Assembly (NCBI GenBank): GCA_021234155.1
Contig: JAJEKV010000033.1
Span: forward strand, 13,833,422 to 13,897,421
Source: Isoetes taiwanensis
Lineage: Eukaryota; Streptophyta; Lycopodiopsida; Isoetales; Isoetaceae
Length of the DNA: 64,000 nt
Reading direction: 5' to 3'
Notes under the pieces: generated by a model
Told to the model about the DNA's origin: nothing
The model's input: the letters and a program-made list of their open reading frames with translations, nothing else
Database searches by the model: none
Part shown: positions 44,411 through 55,969 of the stretch, piece by piece
How positions within the stretch are numbered: position 1 is the stretch's first letter
How the letters are laid out: each line of letters opens with the position of its first letter
Program-made: the position numbers and the translations under genes

Positions 44411-46010
44411 AGGTACATCAGCCACACATCTATTAGCATTGTATTTTTTGGGGTCCAAATGATATAATTGGATTTTCCCTTTATTTTTCGTGGGTAGTTC
44501 GCATGTGTGCGGCTACCCACTGTCCACCATTGTAGAAAATCTGCTGAGATGAATGAGAAGCCTATCTATGGCGGTTTGTTGGTTTCATGCGAGCCCCATT
44601 CTAGAATTAGGAGAATGTGACTTTGGCCTTGTCTATAAAGGTTGCCAAGAAGAGGCACAAGTCAGGCAAGTGATCTGTTTATATAATTTTGCAGATTCTT
44701 ACTGATATTATTGTCATCTAGGTTGTAGCTGCAAAGTAGCTTGATATAAATAGTCTGCATGACAATAGAGATTATTGTGTGTGTGGAAGTTTTGATGTTG
44801 AGTTGTGCTTCATTCAAATTTGGTAGCTTGTTGCATGATCCAAATCTATTGTTGTGAGAATGATGAACAAAGATAGTTGTGTATGAATTATGCCACCAGG
44901 GTACTTGGATGATCATTTCAAGAATAAGGACCAAGAATTTCACTTGAAGAACTTAAACAAACCCAGTCTGTGGGGATGATGGTTTAAACGAGGTTCAAAT
45001 CCTCGGAGATCCTTTCCATTTGTAATGTTTTGTTGTTGGTTTTAAAGATTGAAAATACATTGGCTGTCAGTGTCTAATTTGATTTATGTGCGTGAACAAC
45101 GATAAAAACTAGAATTTTGGGAGTAAACTAGAATTATTTAAATGCAGTAACTAAAAATGGTTTAGACTAGGAAACCATTACATGTTGAGAGGATGAAATG
45201 GTATGGCGCTAATACACTAACTTGCAATGGTTTGATAGTGAAACACTAGTTAATTTATCTCTAACATAAAATTGTAATAAGAGAGATAAGGGGGCAGCTT
45301 AAATATTGTTTGTGGAAATTTATGTCTATGTTTAGGTTTGTACACGTGGAAGCAAAAAAAAATTAAGAAGCCTGCAGGGCTTTCTAGAAATCGCACTTGG
45401 AGATTCTAGAATGTTCAGTTTCTTCTAGAAGCTTCAATTACAAGTTCTAGAGGGATCTAGTGCCCTCTTTGATTTTGTACAGCAATACGCATTGGTTAAA
45501 TGAAATTTGTGATTAGTAACCGGAGGTGGATTAGTCTTCAGATGAATGAAGCGAGAGATTATAGCAGGTTGTGATTGGTCTGTGGAGCCGAATTGTTTCA
45601 GAAAAGCAGAGTTTAGGATCTTATGCTGTCATTGGTATCCTAATCGGTCCCTCCATCCTAATCGGTCCCTCTGCAAACTAAAAAAAAAAAATCCCAGCCC
45701 TCTATGCTAATGATCATTGGCAATTCACAAACAACGTGGTCCATACATGTGGCATTAGCAAGACACAAGTGGCATCACCACCACATTACAAGCAAAAGAA
45801 CAGAACATCTTGTGATCAAAACAACAATATGAACATTGAATATATAGCACAAGCTTGTGCACAACACAGAAACGTGAACATTAAGTAATATAGATGCCAA
45901 TGACAATTGGCATTTAGAGCAGAAACAACAACGTCCAAATGGAAAAGAAACATAAAAACTACAAGTTCATATACATACACCAAAGGATCTGCACACCCAA
46001 CCATTGAAAC
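44411..46010. other. no gene seen
   Basis: AT-rich sequence. CCTAATCGGTCCCTC is duplicated near 45640-45670. Otherwise unremarkable. Confidence 0.45.
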
Positions 46011-46016
46011 AACACA

Positions 46017-48528
46017 TTACGCTTGCATGGTGTTTGGATGAGCGGCAGCCAGCTGCTGGAGCTGCCGCATCTTAGACACAAGCATGGCTCGTACAAGGTT
46101 TACTTCATCCCTAAAGACTCTTCTGTCTCGCACTGGAACAACTACATGGAGATCATCCATAGCAGTTAGGGCTTCCTCCAGGATATCACCGCATTGCTCA
46201 AGCTGACAGATAGGCCATGCACCATCCTCCAAGTTTGCACCTTCATCCATTCAACATCGAAGTAAGCACCATTGATTGCAGCAGCACGCTCTTCAATACC
46301 GTCCCTCTCCTCGAATTCTGCATCTAAGGGAATAAATGTAGAGAATGGAGGTGGAGGAGAGGCATTTCTGTGACCTTCACTGGCTGGGCCTTCAACATGG
46401 GAGCCTGCAATACAAAATTCAAGCAATCGGTCATATGAAACATAACAGCATAAGGGCATCTTAAGAACTCGTACTATCCAATGTCAAAACTGTGGTCTAT
46501 AATATCTATAGGGATATAATCTTCAAAAGGCAACTGGCTGCCATGTATAGGAGGCATGAAAGCAGGCGTTTCCTTGCGGTACTCTTCATCCCCTGGATAA
46601 TCAACAATGTCTACTGCATCCTCGTCTTCATCACCACTGTTTGCTTCCTCCTCCAACATGGCATCAAGTCTATCTAATTCTGCACAAGCCAAGGCATCGT
46701 CTTAGTACCTATGGCGCCTTTCACCCACTTTCTCTACTGGCTCCTCCCATGGCGGCAGCCCATAAATCACACAGCGCACATCCTTGATGGAGACATGATG
46801 TGGATCCAAGGTCAGCCTCCAAGCTGCCTCTACTCTGTGATAACTGATTTGAGCGGAATTCTAAGGGAGAACCCAGGCACTAGAAAGGTTAAACTTTCCA
46901 GTTCACAGCGTTCAAGCGATTGTATAGCATAAGCTGGGAGTCTTTTGCCATCTCCCATGATATAGGACAAAATGACTTGCCCGACCATTAGAGGAAAAAT
47001 GAGATCACATTTTGTCCCATTAAGGAATGTTTAAAATGCCATGTCAGCTTTTTAAACTGTCCAATAAGAGAAGAGCTTCAGTATATCTCATTCCAGTATT
47101 ATGTGGCAGCCTGTAATTAATGCAGCTGCAACTAACTTCTGTAGTATCATTTTTTCATTATAACTTTTGATCCAGAACTCCGATTCAAAAATTTTTTGTA
47201 GCAATGGGTTCGTCTTCACAAGATCTATCTAGTGATAACCCATTCATACATCTTTTACGATATAAATATATAAGAAATAAGCAAAAAATCATATTTTTTT
47301 AATGTTAACGCATATGACCATATTGAAATACATCATAACCATATATCATTGGAAAGATCTTTTCATTCTGCATCTAATGCAACAAACGCCGCAACATTTT
47401 GACAAGTGGATCAAAAGTTATGGGGGAAAAACGACAGCAATGAAGTTGTTGGTGCTGCATTAATTGCAGTTAATAGAGGGTAGCCATTCCATTGGAGGAT
47501 TCTTATGGGGATGAAATGAGATCTCAAATTTCCTCTAATGCAAGCAAGTTCCTATTATCCAGCACCACACAGTGCTTGATCTCGCCAGCTCCGTACAGAG
47601 CGTACAGATTCTTGCCATGCTGAAGTTGCTCAGGGGAGACCTCTTTCATATGATTTCTATAATGGAGTTTACCTGCATCTTTTAAACAGTATCCGAGCAT
47701 CCCCTCGAAGCAACGCAAACGAGTATCCTTCAAGGCTTTGCACAGAATGACACCATCAGATGGACGGTGATTCGTCCAGTCAAGAGCTTACCTCAATCGG
47801 ACATTCATAGCTGCAGGCGTGATTGAAGGAACTCGAAACACACATTGCAAATGGAGATGATCAAGCTCAGAGCCACGCTCGACTGCCACAATGCCAGCCA
47901 AACAATTCGAATCTAAAATATTGCATGCTCTCAAATAGTGTTCTTCAAGTATGTCAGAGCCACTTACTGTCACAGTCACGCTGACATCGAGCACATTGCT
48001 TTTCCCATCCTTCTCTGAATTCTTCTTCATCTCCTTCTCTTTCTTCTGTATGCATTTCTTTTCCTCTTTCTGCCTCTTCACCTTTTCTCATTCCTCCATC
48101 TTCTCCCTCTATCTCCTCTTTTTCTCCATCTGTTTCAACTTCTTGCTCTCCTTCTTTTGCGACTATCTGCTCTTCTTAAGCTCATCTCTTTCATTCTGTT
48201 CACGACTTACAACTCCAATATTCTTTCGTGGCCTGCCTCTCTTCCTTGTTGGCACAAAGCCCTCGCATGCATTAGCCAGAATACTAAGGTTGCACTGAGC
48301 TCTCTCTGGTAACAGCTGCAGCATCTCAGAAGGAACCTCTACAAAGCCACTACGATGGAAAACCTGATGTGAATGAAGGCTCATGAAATCATTGGGAGCC
48401 AGCGGATTCATGCTGCCCTTGGGCCTGGCAGCTCTAGCACTGCTGCTCTCAGGAGGTCGACCCTCCTCATCCACACACTTATGCATGCCCTGCCTAGATC
48501 TAATACCTCTAGCAAGTTTTTTTAGCAT
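46017..48528 (-). pseudogene. Replitron-like HUH endonuclease transposon gene, decayed
   Basis: HUH endonucleases nick single-stranded DNA through a tyrosine in rolling-circle replication or transposition. One minus-strand frame from 48528 to about 47541 shows a basic N-terminus with an AT-hook (RKRGRPRKN, 48220-48246), a Lys/Glu-rich linker with three stops (48163, 48109, 48088), GIVAVERGSELDHLHLQ with the HUH motif HLHLQ at 47845-47859, a TAA at 47788, then CFEGMLGYCLKDAGKLHY with the catalytic-Tyr motif YCLKD (Tyr at 47689-47691). The spacing and GMxGYCxKDxGxxH context fit Replitron HUH proteins. A MITE splits the gene. Beyond it, 46850-46470 reads VEAAWRLTLDPHHVSIKDV then an acidic tail, and 46459-46017 a helical end (RDRRVFRDEVNLVRAML). 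No helicase domain is seen, which argues against a Helitron. Confidence 0.78.
46975..47550. mobile_element. MITE inserted in the HUH gene
   Basis: The ends are inverted repeats: CATTAGAGGAAAAATGAGAT at 46986 and, inverted from 47540, CATTAGAGGAAATTTGAGAT, followed on both sides by related TCCCAT(T)AAG(G/A)A sequence. TAATTAATGCAGC on the left pairs with GCTGCATTAATT on the right. It has no coding capacity. The exact ends are uncertain because similarity fades gradually outside CATTAGAGG. Confidence 0.75.
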
Positions 48529-48570
48529 AGCATTGACATAGACTGGAACATACCTCTGTCACCTTCGCCA

Positions 48571-48743
48571 GACCCTTGGCTGCTCGGCATGCCGCTCCAC
48601 AAAATACAGACAAGAACTATGGCCTTGCATCCATGCATCTTCAAGTACAAGCTAGTACAGACCCTTGGCTGCTCGGCATGCCGTTCCACAGAATATGGAC
48701 AAGAACTATGGCCTTGCATCCATGCATCTTCAAGTACAAGTAC
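48571..48743. repeat. 89-bp tandem duplication upstream of the HUH gene
   Basis: GACCCTTGGCTGCTCGGCAT starts at 48571 and again at 48660, each followed by a shared CAAGAACTATGGCCTTGCAT and CATGCATCTTCAAGTACAAG, with a few substitutions. Confidence 0.9.
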
Positions 48744-51600
48744 ACTTCCAATTTCGTTGGTCCCAAATCCCGCCGTCAATAACAGACCATTGTCCACAAA
48801 AAACCCAATCCAACGGCCATTAACGTTTCAACCCAAAAAAAAAAAAAACAAAAAAGCTCTCGGTCTCATTAATTGGGAAACCTACTCTCTCAAACGAGAA
48901 AAAGCATTATTAGTTCTAACTTCTAATCTCTTAAACGAGGAAGCGTTTCTTTTTTTCTAGAGGTTGCTAAGCTGGGTTGTTAAGGTAGCAAAAGCTCTAA
49001 GCTCTGCTAGGTTGCCGTGAAGTATAGGTTGTGCAAAAGCTCTGCTATGCTTGGCCGTTCTTCTTCCTATAAACGGCTTCGCTTCTGAAAGCAAGGACGG
49101 CCAACGGCCAACATCCAACTCTAATCCTTTGATTAAGAAATAGTATGGATGACCAACACTATTTCACTTCGATTCTGCAGTTCGACGGGCCAGATGGATT
49201 AGGGTTTGGTGTATAGGAAGTCGGGGATGCAGCTTCTAAATTGTATGCAGATGGAGTTTTGATTTTTTCGATCAGATCTTTGCATTCCGTCAATCATAAA
49301 TGGCAGGAAAACTGTGGAAAACCGTGGATGGTAGTAGTGTTGCACAGATTTCTCTAGCAAACAAAAGATACTCAGGAACTATTTCCAATTCTATAGGTAA
49401 TCTCTCTGCCCTCACCAAACTCGCTCCTATGTTCAATCAAGGCAGTGTGATATAGCAGAAAAACACGCTCCTCTGTTGCTTGGTCAAGATATAGACCTTT
49501 TAGAATCAGATTTATGTGTCTCCAATTTAAGCTTTGTCTATGGATTTATAGCAGCTTTAACTCTGGGTCAGATGCTCAGCAAAGACGACTTCGATCAATC
49601 AAAACTGTGTTTCCTTCCAAGATCGGGCCCAAGATTCATGTTTATGAGCTTCATTAAACTTCTTTAGGTCACGACATAACTCTAATTTGCTTGAACACGA
49701 AGCAGAGCCCGGTTGCAAATCCTCTATTCTCTACTTTGCCCACGATTTTTGTCTCCACAAATTTGTTCTCTAAAACAGGTGTTTTTGACTTCTTGAATCT
49801 TTCAATGTCGATTCCAATCTTCTTTCCATTATGAAGCATGGTTTTGGTGTTTGCGGCTTAAAATATAGATGTCTGATGGTTAGAGCGTCTTAGTCTGGAT
49901 CTTAAGGGGCAGTTCTCTGGTAAGATATTGAATTGCACAGTCAAGAAGTAAGAGCAAAGGGTAGTTCTAAAACTGATTTCAGCAGCAGTAGGTCTTTCAA
50001 GTTTGAGGGGGAATCCACCAGCATGCCTCTATCTATTTTAACAATGGCATCTGGCGAAGCCAGTTCTAGCGTTAATCCTGCCAAGCGAAAAAGAAATCTG
50101 TCTTTCTGGAATGCGAGGTAAGAACTTCAAATCTTATCTACAAATTTCACTCCATTCCACTTTATTGTTATTGTCTCAGTGTTGGCATTATTTGTCTACA
50201 GATCCTGACATTCTCGCTAGAGGCATCTATGGCCACGAACAGATTCGTATGTGAAATTTGCAATAAAGAATTTCAGATGTATTGGAGTGCATATTTTCGT
50301 ATTTTCATTCTGCCTAATCTCCTTTGTGTAGGATTTATCTTCTTCCATTTGCTGAACAACTATGGCGACATCATGCCAATTAAATTGTTCAGAAGGCAAG
50401 GATTTTAAGGGCCCCTCTGCTGCAACCATTCCACCAATGCACACTATGAAGCAAGCAATTTTGAACTCTGTCTGTATCAAAATATTTGTCCAAGGTATTG
50501 GAGGAGATTTAGTAGGTAACCAACTGCTATACATGGCTATCAAACATAGATTAGTATGGATTAGCAGTGCCTAAGTAGGTTAATTTTCGCAAGCCAACAT
50601 ATTTAAGGCATGTATTCTTTCAATCTATACAAGAAGCATCAAACAATTTTTTCTTTTTGGCAACTAGCGTTCTTGCACCTTTTTCTTGGGTTTTATTCTT
50701 TTTCTGGCGAGAGAATTATTATAGCCAGCAAGAATAAATGATAAAGATGGCATCTGCATCTATTTTAGATGAGCTTGGTAAACAATTTGAGAACAAAAAT
50801 TGTGTATAGCAACTTTCTTGACAGTTGGATAAAGTACAATATTAGAGCTTTTAATGTTAGCAGCGAAAAACATGTTGGAAACTTCTCCATTGGTATAGAA
50901 AACATGTTGGAAACTTCTCCATTGGTATATTTAATAGCTGAGTTGAGCATTGCGGCAACATGGCATGCAATATAACAGTTCTTGACTTTTATATGGCTTA
51001 CATCTTTTATTACTTTACAGTCTTAAAAGATGAGTAGTATTAGTAAAAGATGTGCATCTTGATTTTAATTAGGGCTTATATCCAGGTTATGGCTAAGATA
51101 ACACGAGCATCCAAGACATCAGATACTGACATGGACAAACTACTTGATTTGATTCTTTAACGAAAATTGAGGGTGCAGAATAGTATTCACTGTAACTCTT
51201 ATGTGGTAGTACTGGTCATTTGTTCAGATTATAGTTAGTATGAATATTGTTTAACGTATGCATGAGATAGCAGGTTGTAGATTCAAGCTCTCTGTAGAGA
51301 AAATGCCTTTAAAAAGGTTGAAATAAGTCACAAAGAGTAGAAGGGAAGAAAGAGCGTTTGACTCAAACAAGTCATTGGATTGCATTGAAACAAGCATAGA
51401 ATCATGCTCTAACCATTTTGGGAAGTAGATGCTTTATGGTGGCCACAACTTTTTGCTCAGTAACATGAGCTATTACATGGCGTGTCACAAGGCCGAAAAC
51501 CTATTGTCTTCAACTGGCCAACAGGCAAACTATGCTTGTACAAGTTGAGAATCAAGAGGAACAAGTGCAATTGGAGTCTAGCTGAGATGAAGATGACAGA
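48744..51600. other. no recognisable gene
   Basis: Short frames only (for example 49933-50121 plus, Ser/Lys-rich). AAAACATGTTGGAAACTTCT and the following CCATTGGTATA are duplicated in tandem at about 50867-50930 (period 32). Otherwise AT-rich intergenic sequence. Confidence 0.45.
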
Positions 51601-51679
51601 GTCATGTATAATAGCTCTAGATGCACGACACACTAAGTTGCCCGAGTTTCTGGATCTGTCTCTAAGATTCAGAAAGGAA

Positions 51680-52110
51680 TGCTTGTTGTTGTCCTGACTG
51701 ATGATGATGAGTCTGGGAAGCCATTTTGGTTGGCTAAAGTACTGGAAGTAACATGAAAGAATAGAATTCCTATGCAACTAAAAGTGCATTGGATGAGAAC
51801 AAGCGAGGCCAATGCATTTAATAGGAGTCATAGTATGGAGATGGTAAAAGCTGGAGTGGGAAAGGGAGCAAAGACTAAAGCAAACATTGGTACCATAGAC
51901 CTGGTTGAAGTGAAACTGCTTGCATATGACTTGTTCTAACTACTGCTAACAAGTTGCTTGTTGTGACTCAAACGTTACTAAGGTCAGCATGTAGATTAGA
52001 TAAAGCACCAAAAGAAGTTGCCAAAGATGATGATGAAGATTCATTGGTAGACAGTGAGATCGTTCAAGTACATCCAGTTTTGAGAGTGAGGCAGAGGATG
52101 AGAGCCCTGA
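51680..52110 (+). pseudogene. weak protein remnant of unknown family
   Basis: With a stop and frame changes, the plus strand reads GMLVVVLTDDDESGKPFWLA, KVLEV, IPMQLKVHWMRTSEANAF, VKLLAYDLF and RSACRLDKAPKEVAKDDDED. The pattern (a small beta-rich module with PFWLAKV, then an acidic linker) resembles chromatin-reader-like modules seen in plant repeat proteins, but I cannot name it. Confidence 0.3.
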
Positions 52111-52884
52111 TGATCACGGTCTAAACGAGTCAAAGCATGAGATGCCTCCTGATATCGCTGCAAAATGTAAGTTTTTTCGATAAGACAAAGATGTAAATAG
52201 AAAAAAACTTCAGTGACGAGGCAATATGAAATGTGTTGCATTTTCTACAATTTTGTTCATAATTTTGTAGAGATTTCAAAAACTTTAAATGCAACACCTT
52301 TTTATTGCTCTAGTGCGCTTGCTGTTTTTTCATTGTCTATTTCTTTCTAGTCTTCAAAAATGTTACTATTTTCATACCAAAGTAGGGGACTAATAAGAGG
52401 TATCAAGAAGCTACGTTCAATTACCTCCTAAAAAATGGTGCCTAAAATGTTCAAATTGTCACTCACGATCAAACCTCGAAAATGGATTTTTTCCAACACT
52501 TTAACGAAATCTTTCAAAGATTCCTTTTACATTTTGGCGCAAATTATTGCATTTCAATTTACACTGTTATTTGGACAAGTCTATCAATTTCAAGCCAAGG
52601 TTAATAATTTACAATAGGATAGAATAGATTTCTTATAGTCCACGAAGATCAAAAGGCCATCGAACCATATAACTGGTAGTACAACCAGTACTACTAGGAT
52701 TACAGAATCTCTGCCTTGTAAGGTTTTTAAAGAGAAAACCTTTGTGGTAATTATGATACTAGACAACCAGTAATAGATAGGTTTGCAAAAGAAGGTCGTG
52801 GTGACTGCTGATGGCTGTTGATGGATAGTAATGGAGAATTCTAATCGTTCTAAACCTTTTGTCAATCTTGAGTTATTTCAGGTT

Positions 52885-53740
52885 GTTGAGAGTATGGACA
52901 ATGGGAAGACCTCTGGAATTGACGGTTTGCCAAGTGAATGTTTTACGAAAGCGTGGTCAATCCTACTTTCTTTTTTGATGTTGTAAAGTGCTTGGCTTCT
53001 CAAATGGGGTAATTATTCTTTTCAGAGTATTTTATAGAATGTTAGATCAGTAGTTCTCATAAATGAGAAATGTAGTCCCTTTTTTCCCTTAAAAAGCGGG
53101 CTAAGCAAGGGTGTTGCCTGGCCTCCTTTCCATTCTTAATCATTTTCGGAGGCTCTACATATCAAACTGGATATTGCCAAAAGTACTAACCTTATCCAAG
53201 GACAATCTCCTGGAGAATTCTCGGGGAAGATCAAATTCTTAGATGATGCATTTTTTTTCTGGTCTTCATGGATGCACAATCGATTATCAATACTCAGGCC
53301 ATTCTTGAAGATTTGGAGATGCTTCAGGATGGAAAATTAATCCTATAAAGTCTAAGGTCTTGGCCAAAGATCAAATACAGGGAGATCAGACAACTGCCCT
53401 ACTAGGCTAAGTATGATCTTCCTACTTCTAAATCTAAAATTCAAAGAATATCTTATGCTATCAGAAGCAGTCTCTCTGACCTTTGGGAGGGTATTATTGA
53501 GAAGTTTCAGAAGAAGGTTGATAGCCTCAATTCCAAAAACCTTTTTAAGAGTGGGAGAGCCGTTATCGCCAACTTTGTGATCTCCGCCTCACAAGTCTAC
53601 CAATCTTTCTATCATCTTGGCTCCTAGGAAAGTTTCCTCAGCATCATTGGCAGATTTATGTCTTGTGGCCAAATAAAGATGTTGGACCCTGTTTCTATGA
53701 CAGAGTGCTTCAAAGAAAAAGAAGTATGGTAACCTGTGTG
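52885..53740 (+). pseudogene. old LINE reverse-transcriptase remnant
   Basis: The plus strand, with many stops and shifts, reads VVESMDNGKTSGIDGLPSEC (RT palm motif NGKxxGxDGLPxEF), then AKQGC, a QSIINTQAILEDLEML stretch, ISYAIRSSLSDLWEGIIEKF and SGRAVIANFVISASQVYQSF, in normal LINE order. It is a different family from the 1.5-8.4 kb element (different palm and thumb sequence) and much older. No A tail or target duplication was found. Confidence 0.82.
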
Positions 53741-55385
53741 TTATTAATATTGAAAAGCAAGGTATTGCTTTAACTGCTAAAGGGTTTTTATAAGGCAGTC
53801 TATCATTCTTTAAAGAATCCAAAGGTGGATTTTCCGCACTCCATTTACTTCCCCTTTTTAGTTCATAACTCTATTCCTGGTTCCCCCCCTTTTTTTAAGG
53901 ATCAAATACATTACCTAAAAAGTAAAGATTACATGTGTATGCCACGTGATATCATGTACCTACACAATGTAAATATTTATGTAGGAATAATCACTCTATT
54001 CCTAAAGTTTTGTGGAGGATAGTAGGGGGTCACAAAAGTTTTTTTCTCACTCAAAACATACAAAAAAATTTCAACTCAATAAAAATATATTTGGTAATAC
54101 AAAAATGACCCAATAAGTTTCCATACAATGCCAGTTCATCTATTACTCTATTACTTTATCTCTCAAGGTTAACTATACTCTCCATTAGTTGCTCCTGCAG
54201 AATAAAACTTTATCAAAATGGGCATAAAATAACACCTAAGAATCATGAGACTAAAACTTGATAACATGTAAGGAGAGATGAAAGAGATGTATCTTAAAAA
54301 GACTTGTGTTTCTATTGAGTATGGTGAGAGGGGTGTGGTATTCATTGAGTATCATTCCTTTGACTTGCAAACTCTTGAAAGAAAATTGTAACATTCCCAA
54401 GGAGCGGAGCGTGTGTGTTTTTGTGTGTGCAAAGAATTTTGCAAATTCAAATGTTCTTATCTTATGTGTGGTTTGTGGTTTTATACTGATGTGGAAATAT
54501 AAAAGTTCAAATCCTCTTGGTTTATTTAACCATTGCGTAATCCAGGTGGTCCTAAGGGCCAAGTTGTAGGTATTTAGCAGCTAAAGAGAAGACCCTATTG
54601 ATAGTGATCTTTTAACTAGTGTTTCCTACAACACACTTGGTCTCTAGAAAAACCTTGTAAGGGATCACCTTATGCTTTTCTCGATTACCATTATAAGCAT
54701 ACGAAATACACAAGGATAACTTGCATGATCTAAAAGATGATCAACTTGTTCCAATTAGATTAATTCGTTTTTTGCAAAAGATGAGTTGTGTTGAGGTTGT
54801 TTGTGCATTTTGTAGTTAATTGTCATGAGGAACAAGGTTCTTTTGAGTAGTTGTTCAAGTACATTAAACGAGGCAATAATATTCAACAATATGTATATGC
54901 AGTCATACCTCATGTAGAAAAATTGGATGGAAACCATATGGAACTCTTTGAGGAAGAGGTATTATTGCTACAGGATTAGAATGCATGGTCTTTGCGTCAA
55001 CTACCACCACCTCCGATTTTCTGCAACTAGAGCATCAGCATAAACAACAAAATAAAATAAAACTAGCAGAACTGCAGGGTTGGGAAGAAGGCTAGGCAGA
55101 TGGATTTGTGTTGGTATTTTAATTATAGTAATTTGAATTTCAGCCCATGGGAAAGCGCCCTAAGTGGTCGTCACGCATTGTGAAGACCATTGTGAAGCAT
55201 TATATGATGGGACCTTAGAGAAAATTGACATGAAGACTATGCTAAGTTATCATAATATTTGGATGGTTTAGATTTATTTTATCGACGGTCGAGATTGAAC
55301 TAATATTGTATGAAGATGAATTGGGTTAGAATGAAAAACTACCCTTTTCGTGCAGCTGCTTGCCTGAGCATACTAGTACGAATCA
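53741..55385. other. no gene seen
   Basis: AT-rich sequence with short frames lacking domains. TGTGTGTTTTTGTGTGTG near 54410 is simple sequence. Confidence 0.45.
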
Positions 55386-55846
55386 CGGGACCCTGAAATT
55401 TCCTATGATTTTAGTTCTGTTTTTTTAAAGGTGATTTTCGGGTCTCAGTTTTTGGCGGCGCTCTGGTGGCGCCACTAGGTTTTTTTCTGAAAGGGACCAA
55501 CTCTGCTCCGCGATGAAAGACTCTGCGAAGCCATATTTCTGGCCACGAAGCCATATTTCTGGCCGAAGCTTTTCCTGAAGCTAGAAGCCATATTTCTGGG
55601 CTCTTCCAGAGCCACGAAGTTCTATAAGCTCTGTAGGCAGATTTTTTTATGCCCTATGCCATAGCCGGAAGCTCTACTCCAGAAGTCCTACAACCTCTTC
55701 TGGCAAAACATTCCAATATTTTCTTCAGCGGCGAGATATATTTTACTTCCTGGCCAATCTTGCACTCAGATGAGAAACAAAGATTAGAAATAAAGATTAG
55801 AATAGCATCACAGTTCAAGTTCAAGATGGGGAAATTTCAGGACCCG
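55386..55846. mobile_element. MITE-like element, about 460 bp
   Basis: CGGGACCCTGAAATTTCC at 55386 and GGAAATTTCAGGACCCG at 55830-55846 form terminal inverted repeats with one gap. Internally, GAAGCCATATTTCTGG occurs three times (about 55527-55600). It has no coding capacity, and the target duplication is not clear. Confidence 0.55.
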
Positions 55847-55859
55847 TAGGCCACGTATA

Positions 55860-55961
55860 GAAACCTACGCCACCAGAGAAACCTGGCGGCGCTGTCGCGG
55901 CTCGCCGCTCGTGGTGCCGCCGCCAGGTTTCTTCCAGAAACCTTCAGGTGGCGTAGGTTTC
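55860..55961. repeat. two-stage perfect hairpin, 102 nt
   Basis: The outer stem GAAACCTACGCCACC (55860-55874) pairs perfectly with 55947-55961. The inner stem AGAAACCTGGCGGCG (55877-55891) pairs perfectly with 55918-55932, and the loop contains GCGGC and GCCGC. A related GGCGGCGCTCTGGTGGCG lies at about 55455 inside the neighbouring MITE. Confidence 0.85.
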
Positions 55962-55969
55962 TTTATACA

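Noticed and set aside
46017-48528. Helitron Rep/helicase
   Set aside because: The HUH and Tyr motifs are present, but no Pif1-like helicase follows and the single Tyr context fits Replitron-type proteins better.
54251-54569. Opposing 87- and 103-codon frames
   Set aside because: Antisense shadows in AT-rich and TG-rich sequence without family features.
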